Origin: Heterobilharzia americana
Lineage: Eukaryota; Platyhelminthes; Trematoda; Strigeidida; Schistosomatidae
Direction: 5' to 3'
DNA length: 64,000 bases
Assembly (NCBI GenBank): GCA_944470555.2
Contig: OX104127.1
Coordinates: 151,543,776-151,607,775, forward strand
Positions 24,900-64,000 of the stretch are shown here, piece after piece. The translations under genes were made by a program, and so were the position numbers. Position 1 is the first letter of the stretch, and every line of letters begins with the position of its first letter. A model generated the notes under the pieces. It saw only the letters and a program-made list of their open reading frames with translations. It ran no database searches and had not been told where the DNA came from.

Positions 24900-25032
24900 A
24901 TACGACCAAGAGTCGTTAGGATCCATCACACTGGAATCCACCTGTGAATTGGGAGCCAGAGGCGAGAGCTCGAAAATTAAGAGTTTCGTCTACTTGCATT
25001 ATTGATATTGGATGTTGGATATTGAAAACCTA
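24900..25032 (+). mobile_element. CR1-like 3' end with TTGGATA-type tail, just upstream of alpha-actinin
   Basis: The last bases before 25032 read ATTATTGATATTGGATGTTGGATATTG. This closely parallels the end of CR1-like A (CACTATCAATATTGGATATTGGATATTGG, read on its own strand at 335-305). The left limit is not clear. The element ends about 220 bases before the alpha-actinin start codon, so the promoter or 5' UTR abuts transposon DNA. Confidence 0.5.
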
Positions 25033-25252
25033 CTTCGGACGATGAGGAAACGGAGCTCGTAAAACTGATATGAAACATTCCACATGTTAATATTATCAAA
25101 GAAAAATTATATATTTGAAGTTGTGGAAACTTCAAGAGTTCCCATTTCTATCTGAAGGCAAATCTTTTTTCTACAAACTGATGCTTTTGTTAGAATGCTT
25201 CACCCGAATGTACTTTACCAAACCTAGAATCACTTCAAACAGTTTTCGCAAA
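25033..25252 (+). promoter_or_regulatory. Presumed 5' UTR and proximal promoter of alpha-actinin
   Basis: This is the only non-transposon sequence between the CR1-like tail and the start codon. The frame of exon 1 is open upstream to an ATG at 25115, which would add 46 residues. That stretch is hydrophobic and unlike any alpha-actinin N-terminus, so I take it as untranslated. The start at 25253 has A at -3 and G at +4. No clear TATA box was assigned. Confidence 0.35.
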
Positions 25253-54827
<29,575 letters not shown>

Positions 54828-55126
54828 GTAAGTGAAAATTTGTTTCAGAAAGAAAATTTATTCTTTTATTTGTTAATCTGTTATTTGTTAATCACATGGA
54901 AGACTGATTTACCCGGGGTTCTTATCTAACGTGCACAGAAATACTTATCAGGGCATGAAAGATGAGAATAGTTTAAAGAATGGACATTGTTTTACCTGCT
55001 TCATCAGCACGGCTGTATACCCACAAATTTGAATAAATTTTCTTGCATATTTATAGCCACAACAGTATCCAGAGATCAGCCAAAAGAAATAAAATTTATC
55101 ATTGTCATCGTAAGAAATTCAGAATC

Positions 55127-55176
<50 letters not shown>

Positions 55177-57055
55177 TTGTGAACTTCGTGTATTGCATAA
55201 CTAACACATTCAAAATAAGATACTGTGTAACAAAGCGAAATGATGTTTTAGAAAGAAGTTATTCGTGGTCCGACGAAGTATAGATACTTCATGCATAGCA
55301 AGATGTGGGCAGCTTGAAAATGGGTGGATGATTCAGTAGTCTAGAAATTCAGATCATGTGAGGGAAAGCAATTTATCAAGTAGCATCTGTGGACAAAATC
55401 TGTAACTCTCTCTATGGATGATCGAAATTCGATGTAAGGAAATTCAGACTGAGAGATGTATGTTCATCTGATAGCTAATGTTGAGTGAAAAGTTACGTGG
55501 AACTGAATAGCTGATTTCGATTTTAGCAAATCTCATGGGTTTTTACTAGCCCTTGGCAGCCACGTTGAGTGATATTCGTAAAAATGTTTTGGTGGCAACA
55601 CTCATGAGACAGTTTGTATGACTGACTCAGACGTCATATTCACTGATAATAGTGGAAGAATCTTCAGCATATTTTTCGAAAAGTAGAAAACTCTAGTATT
55701 AACTCTTTTATAATATTTTTATCTGAACTAAATACTTAGCTTTAAGGGTACCCTAAGCCGACGCTATATTTTGTCTATGGAAATTCTGAATGATAGGATG
55801 TTGTCTTCGGATATGCTATTATTTGTAAATGACTGTCCAGTAGGACCGAAGAGGTATATAATTCGTCAGACTAAATGTATTTTTTCATCGTTCCAGAAGA
55901 ATGATTTCTTTTAAAAGTAACTGCATTATTATCAAAAGATATATTCGTTTGTCAACTCATTGATCTATTGCGTAGTGTAGGGAAACAAAGTGTCAAAACA
56001 AAAGTTGAGTTGGTGGAACTAAAGTCTTAAGCATACCTTCACTGAACTTTCTGTAAATACGTTGTATTACTTTCTGTCAAGTAAAACATCCTATGTTCTA
56101 CTTTGCCTTCCATCCTCTCACGAATAAAGGCGGGAATAAGGGACAGTTTTCTCAACTCTTTATCGACAATAAGATCTTTTTCATTTAATTTCTAGACCTT
56201 CCTTTTGGTCTACAGAAATAGTTTAGTTATCCACTCGTATTTAAGTTTAACCGAAGTACTACCTCTCAGACTTTTTAAATCATTTAATTTTCAAGATTAC
56301 ATACATGGCTTTAGAGAATCTAGTGGTGATAAAATTACCTAACTTGCTGACTGAGTATTCGCCGTGGAATAACTCCTCAAACTGGTTCATAGTATCTGCG
56401 GTCTCAAGTTTATCTAAAGTTCTCATGATACAGTAGTTCAAGAATGGTATACAGTCGATCAATTATGTACTTCAATCAACTCTTTGTCTGCGTTAGTAAT
56501 TCACCGTACGACAGGTCTGTGTATTTTTTCACCGTTTATTCACTTATAGGAGGTTTTTGAAAACATAATAGAGAATGTTAACTGTACGTATTTTTACAGG
56601 GAAGTAGATATTTTTCTCATTTTCCGTAGTAATAAAATAATTCTTCAAACCACCCGTAAAATATGTTATTGATGTCTCTGAAAAAATATGAAGATTGCAC
56701 CTGGTGTATGCGAAATTAGGTTAATTTACAGGTTACTTTTGTTTAACAGCTCGGTGGAATGAAATCGTCTTGATTTTTTATTGATACAGTTCTTCTTTTT
56801 CTTTTAAAGGTGACAAGATTTTTGAAGATTTAAGATTCTGTTGGTTAAACTCATATTAATTTCCATATAACTGCCAACCAACATCATTCGAAGAAGTCTT
56901 TAGTGCTCAGGAACAAAAGAAGGCTATTTTAATGATAACAGCACAACTGATTTGATTATTAATAAATTCCAACTTGATCAAGTTTACTACTGAACAACCT
57001 GAGTAGTTAGAAACCACTCAGGCTGACCTATTGACTAATCGTTGTGATTTCAAAC
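54828..57055 (+). other. Alpha-actinin intron 10, first part
   Basis: A TA dinucleotide tract lies at 55131-55173. No exon, gene or element is recognised in the rest. Confidence 0.45.
55131..55173. repeat. TA microsatellite
   Basis: About 43 bases of uninterrupted TA repeats. Confidence 0.95.
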
Positions 57056-58110
57056 AAGGACTAATCTACTCCTTAGAGGTTATCTGGTTCACTTGAAGTA
57101 TCCAGACGATATTGTTATACTGGGGGGACACCCTGACAAATTGCAGGGTCTTCTAAACGGGTTGAGCAGAAATCTGAGTATGTTTGGCGTGCAATTCGCA
57201 CCTGTCAAATGTAAAATGATGCTACAGGACAAGTCTTCTGCAAGTACTCGAATCAAAATGATGGGTAGTGAAGTCGCGGAATGTCTCTACCACTTCACTC
57301 ACTTGGTCAGTTGCATGAGGTGGGACACATTGGTTACTGAGGTAATCTTAGCTTGGACAACGGAGGCCCATTTAGCGTTTGCTAACTTGCGTCATCTCTG
57401 GTGCCGGCTAAATATCCGACTATTTATCATAGGACCAGTATACTGCACTGCAATCTGTTCTTTACTTTTGCATGGCTGAGAGACATAGCCATTAAAAGTA
57501 GACATGAAGTGGTTGCAGGTGTTTGATCATAGGTATCTTCATAGCATTGCTCGGGTTGGGTGGAATCACCATGTGAGCAATGTTGAGGTCTGGCGAAGAT
57601 TACTAGGCATGGCACGCAAGTCGGTTGATGAAATTGTGAACCTTAGTTGACTCAGATGGCTTGAACATGTACCAAATATGCTCAGTCCGCACCTACCTCC
57701 AGGTGCCATGCTGGGGGAAATCAAATTAGGTTGAAAGGGGGCTCAGCGTGACGAGACAAAGTCTTGGCACCAGTCCGTGGTGTCCCTGTTTGTTGATCTG
57801 AGTCATGTTGGGAGGTGAGAAGAAATGAATCAGAGGTTGACAACTAACTCTTGGTGACATGGCTCAAGACCAATGACAATAGCGCAGATGTATTCACTCC
57901 TTGACGTCTTCAGAAGCTCGATTATTTACACTAACCGTTATCTTCAAATTGTTTATCCTCTCACGTAACTTTGTCTACCTTAATATCACTTTCTATCTGT
58001 CCAATTGTTCTTTTTTTACTACTATGAAGTGTGGCAACTTGAACCGATTCACTTGTGTGGTATGTTCTACGTGGATTTTGTATGTCTGTCTTATTAGGAT
58101 GGACCGGTAT
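57056..58110 (+). mobile_element. RTE/SR2-like element, 3' third
   Basis: Open frame 57093-57479 carries the RT catalytic area (LKYPDDIVILGGHPDKLQGL, YPDD in place of YADD), FGVQFAPVKCKMMLQD and AHLAFANLRHLWCRLNIRLF. After a stop it continues with VDMKWLQVFDHRYLHSIARV, GWNHHVSNVEVWRRLLGMAR, RKSVDEIVNL and a C-terminal region to about 57895, then the 3' UTR to about 58110. 5'-truncated and interrupted by stops. Same family as the intron 3 element but clearly more diverged. Confidence 0.8.
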
Positions 58111-58437
58111 CCCTCAGATAGAATGATCGGTTTGCTAACCATACACAAATAGCAACCTGCTAGAATAATTGTAGTCTTGTTGTGCGTGAAACTGAAGAGT
58201 ATTTCCATTTTTATAAATTTATTAGATTTATCACACTGTGTAACAGTATTGTTTACTGGATTATGTTTCGGACATAATTTACTGTCCATAGTCATATATA
58301 ACTTTGAGATATCCCTTATATAATCCTAATTTCCTCGTCTCTTTTTGAGATAGGTAGTAAGATTTTCCATATATCCGGAACAGGTGCTGAGTCATCCCTG
58401 TTGCATGTGTTAGGTGTTGATTCAATAAACAAAGGTT

Positions 58438-58615
58438 CAGTTATCAATCTCTCCCTCTACCCTGTTATGTTATTTTTAAGAATTTTCACCCTGTCCCATC
58501 CTAATGTGTGGTTGTGTGTAATCGCATGCATATCTATGGCTGAGCTTTTTTTCTAAATTCCTTACCTTACTAGAATCTACCTATTTTCACCTAGCTAGGT
58601 TTCTGTGTTCGGATA
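58438..58615 (+). repeat. Inverted copy of part of the adjacent Penelope-like element
   Basis: The reverse complement matches 59055-59236 (shared blocks TTATCAATCTCTCCCTC, CATCCTAATGTGTGGTTGTG, TTACTAGAATCTACC). It is separated from that segment by about 440 bases, forming a fold-back structure. Confidence 0.75.
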
Positions 58616-58635
58616 GCCTAATTGACCCTGGTCGA

Positions 58636-59257
58636 CTACTTTGACCTATGTATTTGATCTCGCAATCGTTGGTAAACTAAGTTATTCTGCTTAGTTGGGT
58701 CATTAGGATCTTTTAACCTACAAAGCCTATTCCGAAGTGAGTTTATGGGTTTAAATGCCACTCTAATCCCAGCCTTATTGAGAATTCTATGTCGTGTTTC
58801 TGATGTGCCTTCTTTGTATGGTAATACTGTGGAGGTTTCGGATCCTCTATTCACAGTATTGCCGCCACTATTATTAACATCATTACCAACACCATTATTA
58901 CTATTATTACTACTACTAATAACTGTTACTGATATTTTTCTTACAATTCCTAAGGAGCTTATCAATTAATTTGAGAGGGTAATTGTTGATGGTGAAGGCA
59001 TCTTTAATATACCTGGTTTCTTGTTTTAGATCTTTTTTAACTAGTAAGTCTTTTGTCCGAGCACAAAACCAAGCTAGCTGAAAATTGGTAGATTCTAGTA
59101 AGGTAAGAAATTTAGAAAAAAGCTCAACCATAGCTATGCATGCGATTACACACAACCACACATTAGGATGGGGTGGGATGGAAATCCTTAAAACTAACAA
59201 CATAACAGGGTGGAGGGAGAGATTGATAACTGAATTTTTAGAAGTAGTATTCATCAT
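58636..59257 (-). mobile_element. Penelope-like element fragment (end of RT and linker), frameshifted
   Basis: On the - strand, frame 59257-58916 ends with WFCARTKDLLVKKDLKQETR and DAFTINNYPLKLIDKLLRN, the last RT block of Penelope-like elements. After a frameshift near 58950 the other frame (58965-58636) has an asparagine/serine/glycine-rich stretch, then LPYKEGTSETRHRILNKAGI, RVAFKPINSLRNRLCRLKDP and NNLVYQ, the block just before the GIY-YIG endonuclease. The endonuclease itself is missing, and an inverted copy of the RT part follows at 58615. Confidence 0.75.
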
Positions 59258-59282
59258 GGACTGACATCAGTTGGGGAACCAT

Positions 59283-59284
<2 letters not shown>

Positions 59285-59328
<44 letters not shown>
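59285..59328. repeat. AT microsatellite
   Basis: About 44 bases of AT repeats next to the Penelope-like fragment. Confidence 0.95.
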
Positions 59329-60029
59329 CAAATTAATCCAGCTATTAATATATTCTTTTCAGTGGATCACTTTTAGTGTCTGTTGGATCTTATTTACCAC
59401 GATAAAAAAACACTTAAATCGTTTATTGGCTAAGATGTAAACATTGGGTAATCGGAAAGGAATGTTCGTGAGTAAATAGTCATTTTCGGAATGAGAAAGA
59501 AGTGTTGCATTATCAGAAGTTGCTTAAGATGTGTCCCGTCGACCACAGCGATTACCATTGGGTTAAAAAAAATAATTAATAATCGGAGTAAAATATTACG
59601 AGATTTAAATAAGAAATCGATACTAACACACATGATAATCTAAAACTAAGCCATAAATTGAAAGCGATTGAAATAACCCAGTAACATGAGTAAAAGAAAT
59701 ATAAAGCGATGAAGAAAGTCAATGGAACATTATAAACATGGCATAGCTTGGACTTGAATTGTTGGATAGTCAATACTTTTATCATACATAGGTGACTAAT
59801 CTGCTTGCCTTTTGAGCTGTTCATCTGCCATTGTTATAGTATATCGTGTTGACCTATTTGCCAATAATAAACCTACTTCTTTGTTGCTACCATAAATATG
59901 ATTATACAGTTGCTGAAAATGACTAGTCGAGAAGAAAACCATCCTTGCTGAAGTACTTTATGCTGAATTGAATGTCTCATTGTGCATATACCTTTGTGTA
60001 AATTGAACAGTATTTCGCTATGCTTACTT

Positions 60030-60305
60030 ATGGTAGAATTCAATCAGCACTCAGGACTAGACAGCATGAAATTGGTTGCTCTTCAGTGACCAATCAGTGT
60101 ATGTAATCCAGTCATACAGGAGGTTAGCCGCAACCTGAATATCTCAGTGGTAATGAGACTGATTGCAACATTAGGTGACGCGAGTTCGAATCTCAGACGG
60201 GACATCAGTTCCTTTGGGGTTGCACATACGCCTTACTGACGAGTGTCAGCAAGCATGAAACCTAGGTCCAGGGCTTCCTGTTGATTGCTTCCAGCAACTA
60301 ACTTA
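60030..60305 (+). repeat. tRNA-derived SINE-like repeat, copy 4
   Basis: Starts AATTCAATCAGCACTCAGG, ACTAGACAGCATGAAATTGG, then AATATCTCAGTGGTAATGAG (A-box-like), GCGAGTTCGAATCTCAGACG (B-box), GGGTTGCACATACGCCTTAC and GGGCTTCCTGTTGATTGC. Here the body blocks precede the pol III head, a circular permutation of copy 3. Confidence 0.65.
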
Positions 60306-62393
60306 TTTACACAACGTAACGCATTTTTTAACACTCGCATATTACTTAGTAAAAGCATTTATATCTTGTATTATTACCTAGTTTTTTTTCAATGATGGAT
60401 AGTCGCTAACAGTGGAATCTAGGAAGCGCTTATTGTAGTATCATGTGATATTTGTTTTTCGTATTCAATTGTGCTTAGAAATGAAGTAAACATAAGTTTT
60501 GTTGCAATGTGATATTCAAAGTTAACGTATATGAACTATGGTGGAAAAAAATTAGAAGAATAAAGAAATCTACTAACTTTTCAAATATCTTTTTTCTTAT
60601 TGTATCGACTAGTCTGTCTTACATTTTACACCCCAAAGTACAAAACATTTCATCTTTCTCACACATTCAATCTACTTTTGAAGCTTGTATGAACTCCTCT
60701 TTCAGATCATTATTCATTTTGTGTACAGAGAGTTTTGTTGTTCATTTATAACTATTTTGATTATTTGGCAGTTGTAGCTTTCGTTATGCATCATATGATG
60801 ACAATGAAACGAACATAATTTATTGTACTAGTCATGTAGTCAACAGGCTGTATAGATTCTGCGATCATGAGGATGAAATATATTATACGAAAGCTATCAT
60901 AGCATTTTGTTACATGTGTTCCGAATCAGATGATTTCTTGTCCTTCAACATAATTTCTATTTGGTAAAACTGAAATGTCGACTTCTATACAAATCAGTAC
61001 AATGTTAGTTTGCTAAATTGGTATTCATAAAATTTCTTGAATGTTACGATATGTGGTAGCATGAAAAATTTCTTTTTCCATGACTTGATAAACACGTCTT
61101 GAAGACTCAAATGAATAAAATGTATCTCCCAAACATTGAAACGCTTACGAGGGAGATATTAGGTTGATTATGTTCATTTTTACATAACGCAAAGGTTGCC
61201 TTATAACTATAACTGATTATGTCTCAGCTGACACGAATATTTTGATGAACACCGAGAGATCATCTACAGTATGTATGCTCGTTGGATGATTATCGTTTGA
61301 TAAACCTATTTTGCCCTTTTAGCATATGTTTGCCAGATTCTCTTCGATCATCAAGCTGTTCAAAGGTAAACGGAGGAATAATAAAACCTTAGTTTATCAA
61401 ATTGCATTATATGTAAGGAACGTTAAAAGGAATATTTCAGAATAACTCTAGCGATTGAAAATATGTCAAACTGAAGTATATTAGGTAGCGGCATATATCG
61501 TTGTTACACTGATTTTCTGAAAAGAGATTATGACATCGGTGAATGTAAAAGGTGTAATAAGTCACTTAATTCTCTCAATATCATTGTTCGGTAGATTGTT
61601 CTCGTTCTATCAATATAGTTCAATCATTCTTTGTACAATACTTTTCTAAATGTTAAATGATTTCGGTTTCAACACACTTGATTGGAGCTACAAGAAACGG
61701 TAAAATAAAGGGGGATTATGATTGCCGCAAGTAAGTGTTTTCTTTTGACAATAAATAAATAAAATGATATGTGTCTTGGTCATTTCAAATAGTAATAAAT
61801 CCTTGATTGTCTATACTTCAGAATTTACAGTATCTAAGATTTCTCTTGGTAAACTTATTGACAAAACTTGAATAAACAGTAATAAACCTTTTGAATAGAT
61901 TGATGTTTTTCGCATGTAGGCGGAGTAATAAAGCATGGATTATCCCATTGATTATTATACTGAAAATTGTTTTTACCTTAGGATCTGGAATCGTTAGTCA
62001 ACCATGTATCATATGCGGAAAAAATGTATTCGTGACTGATCAACCAAGGTTTTGTGCAGTTACCAACAAAACGTGATCTTTATAGTAATTTTCGAGACGT
62101 GTGATTGAAGAAAACTGATGTTTTGAACAACATTGGTATCAATGAGTATCTGAGGACTCCGACAATGCTGTTGATCAGTCACAATGGATTTTCGATACGA
62201 TTATAAGAAATTATGGGATTTATGTAGCATGTATTTATAATCTAGAATTCTGGATGAATATCCACACAGTTGTGCTGTCTGTGATGTGTTTAACTTTCTA
62301 GGTAGATGCTAGGATTATCTATTAAAAATGTGACCACTTTCATCAAAATTCGTTTGTGCTTTGTTAGCAGTCTTAGCATATTCTTACTGCAAT
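60306..62393 (+). other. Alpha-actinin intron 10, further part
   Basis: AT-rich with no gene or element recognised. The 80-codon and 61-codon frames at 60509 and 61891 match nothing I know. 58111-58437 and 59329-60029 are likewise empty of recognisable features. Confidence 0.45.
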
Positions 62394-62910
62394 TCAGTGG
62401 AGCCTAAGTGATTTTCGTTTAGAGTTGAGGAGGATGTGATGTTTGATTCGGTCTTGAATACTACTGAAAGTGTGCGGGTGATTGACACTTCTCGGCTTCC
62501 TACACCGTGGAAGGCTATTTATTTTTAAGTTGCCTAAAAAATAAAAAAAATAATGTGACCGCAGAGCCCAAGGTTCATCTGATTGAGGCCTGTCATACAC
62601 AGCCTTGTACAGATTGTTTTGAGAGGCAGCATCAGCGTTGCACTGCTGGTCATTCAAGCGAAACATCCTACTGCTGTCAAAACCCATACAACTAGCAGCA
62701 GTACGACCTTACCCTCGGATCCCAATCATGGTGTAGTGATTTGCGCTACAACGGTAATTGCTTTTTTGTCTTAACGCTATCTAACAGACCTTTCTTGCAT
62801 GTTAGGACCTCGAGGGAACAAATGTTACAGCCAGTGTAGCTCGTTGTGTCATTATGATATGCAAGCCCGACCACCACTTTAGGGTAGCAGCTGTCAGCCG
62901 AGTGTTTTTT
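62394..62910 (-). mobile_element. RTE/SR2-like element, 5' region fragment
   Basis: On the - strand it matches 27330-27960 block by block: CAGCTGCTACCCTAAAGTGG, GGGCTTGCATATCATAATGA, GACCAGCAGTGCAACGCTGA, GACAGGCCTCAATCAGATG, GCTCTGCGGTCACATTA, CTTCCACGGTGTAGGAAGCC. It includes a 97-codon open frame (62687-62394) that may be a remnant of an N-terminal region. 3'-truncated, with no endonuclease or RT. Confidence 0.65.
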
Positions 62911-63589
62911 GTTCATTGGAAACTGATGAGACGTTCTAACTGCGATGAAAAAGAGGGTTTCCATTTACATTTCAATAGATCAAGAATCCTTGGCATATAC
63001 GATACAGGTTTTTGATATAAGTTACCATCCATAAAGGTGTATCAAAATGTAATAAGTGACACGTTAATTTATCATGAGAAGGGAGTCAATTTACAATGTG
63101 TGTCAGTATTTTACTATCCTTAGTTTATCCTTGATAAGTGTCATGCCATAGACATTTATAAGTGGGAAGCTTCAAAGTGATATAAATGCTCATTTCCTTT
63201 GGCTTCAAAATTTTACTTGGCTGTATAGAAGTCCATCACGAAAATCCTAAGGTGATGAGTCACGAAACTACTAAAATGATTCAAACAAAAGTTAGCATTT
63301 AATTATTCCAAACAGAATACCAGCAGCATGAATGAAAGTTTCGATCAACATGAAATGTTGCAAACTAGCTGTGACTCTACTTGATGAAGCTGATTAAATT
63401 GAAAGATCAAGTCATGCATATCATGGTGGGATAGTATCACACTTCTTAAATATTTTTGACATTGACTCACTAATGAAGTTTTTGTTTTACTTTTTACTGC
63501 AGTTCAGCAGATTGCTGATTACTTTATGCCTTGATGGTTTGAAGACTTTCTCGTATTCGTCTCTTGAATGCTTTATATGAGTGCATTCT

Positions 63590-63760
63590 AGCAGCCCAGT
63601 GGGTTTAGACAGGGCTACTCGATTTCCCCATCTTGCGTTAATTTTGCCAACGATAGCATTTCGTAGAAAGTGTGTATCTGCCAGTAACCGAGAAACTTTA
63701 CCATTAAGTGGCAGGCGATGATGTCTGATTCTGCGGCATCAAACAAGTTACTCGAATCAC
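63590..63760 (+). pseudogene. Probable RTE-like reverse transcriptase scrap
   Basis: SGFRQGYSISPSCVNFANDS resembles the S-G-V-R-Q-G-C-x-x-S-P-F-L-F-N-F RT block. Nothing further can be followed through the stops. The flanks 62911-63589 and 63761-64000 show no recognised feature. Confidence 0.4.
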
Positions 63761-64000
63761 ATCTAATCATTTAGTGATCAGTGTTCATAAGAATGATATG
63801 GTATTTGCACTGTCAAATAGGTAGAATAAGCGGGAGTCTGTACCTGCATTCACCTTTTGTGGGAACCATTGAAAGTAACCGAAATGTTTCTGTATCTTGT
63901 TAGTTATGATAGTGCTGGTAGACGTGTGACCAATTAAACCTTCAATCGTGGATCGAAAGCCAGACTGGTATACGTTAACATTTTACATTTTTGTGGCTTT

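Noticed and set aside
25115..25252. In-frame N-terminal extension of alpha-actinin by 46 residues
   Set aside because: The extra residues are hydrophobic and resemble no alpha-actinin head. The start at 25253 has a better context and gives a length like other family members.

Overview
This window looks like a piece of a schistosome (blood-fluke) nuclear genome. It is AT-rich eukaryotic DNA dominated by decayed retrotransposons of types typical of Schistosoma: CR1-like and RTE/SR2-like non-LTR elements, Penelope-like elements, BEL/Pao and Ty3/gypsy LTR elements, tRNA-derived short repeats, and Sm-alpha-type hammerhead ribozyme repeats. Its one recognisable host gene has two tiny 5' introns followed by very long ones, a known schistosome trait. 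I cannot name the species.

Layout. 1-5808: a BEL/Pao pol gene split by an antisense CR1-like element (A), then unrecognised DNA. 5809-19300: a long inverted repeat (P1; arms 2132 bp, spacer about 9.2 kb). Its left arm is the 3' end of an antisense CR1-like element (B) and its right arm is a 5'-truncated sense copy. The spacer holds the rest of B, an internally deleted RTE-like remnant and broken Ty3/gypsy pieces. 19758-32683: a second, nearly identical inverted repeat (P2; arms 3841 bp, spacer 5244 bp). Each arm is a composite of RTE/SR2-like sequence and an oppositely oriented CR1-like fragment (C). 25253 to beyond 54827: alpha-actinin on the + strand, with ten exons coding for the first 465 residues (actin-binding CH1-CH2 region, spectrin repeat 1 and most of repeat 2). 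The gene runs off the right-hand side, because no later exon was found before 64000.

The two regions interact. Alpha-actinin exons 1-3 and the start codon lie in the loop of P2. Its left arm is upstream of the gene and its right arm is inside the 9.7 kb intron 3. The same intron holds a head-to-head pair of hammerhead ribozyme motifs; the copy in sense with the gene keeps its catalytic core. Later introns hold an antisense, nearly complete RTE-like element (intron 4), Penelope fragments (introns 4 and 10), tRNA-like repeats, a broken hammerhead (intron 8) and RTE fragments.

Most other open frames are shadows or transposon debris. Splice-site calls rest on reading-frame continuity, GT-AG ends and resemblance to known alpha-actinins; no RNA evidence was available.
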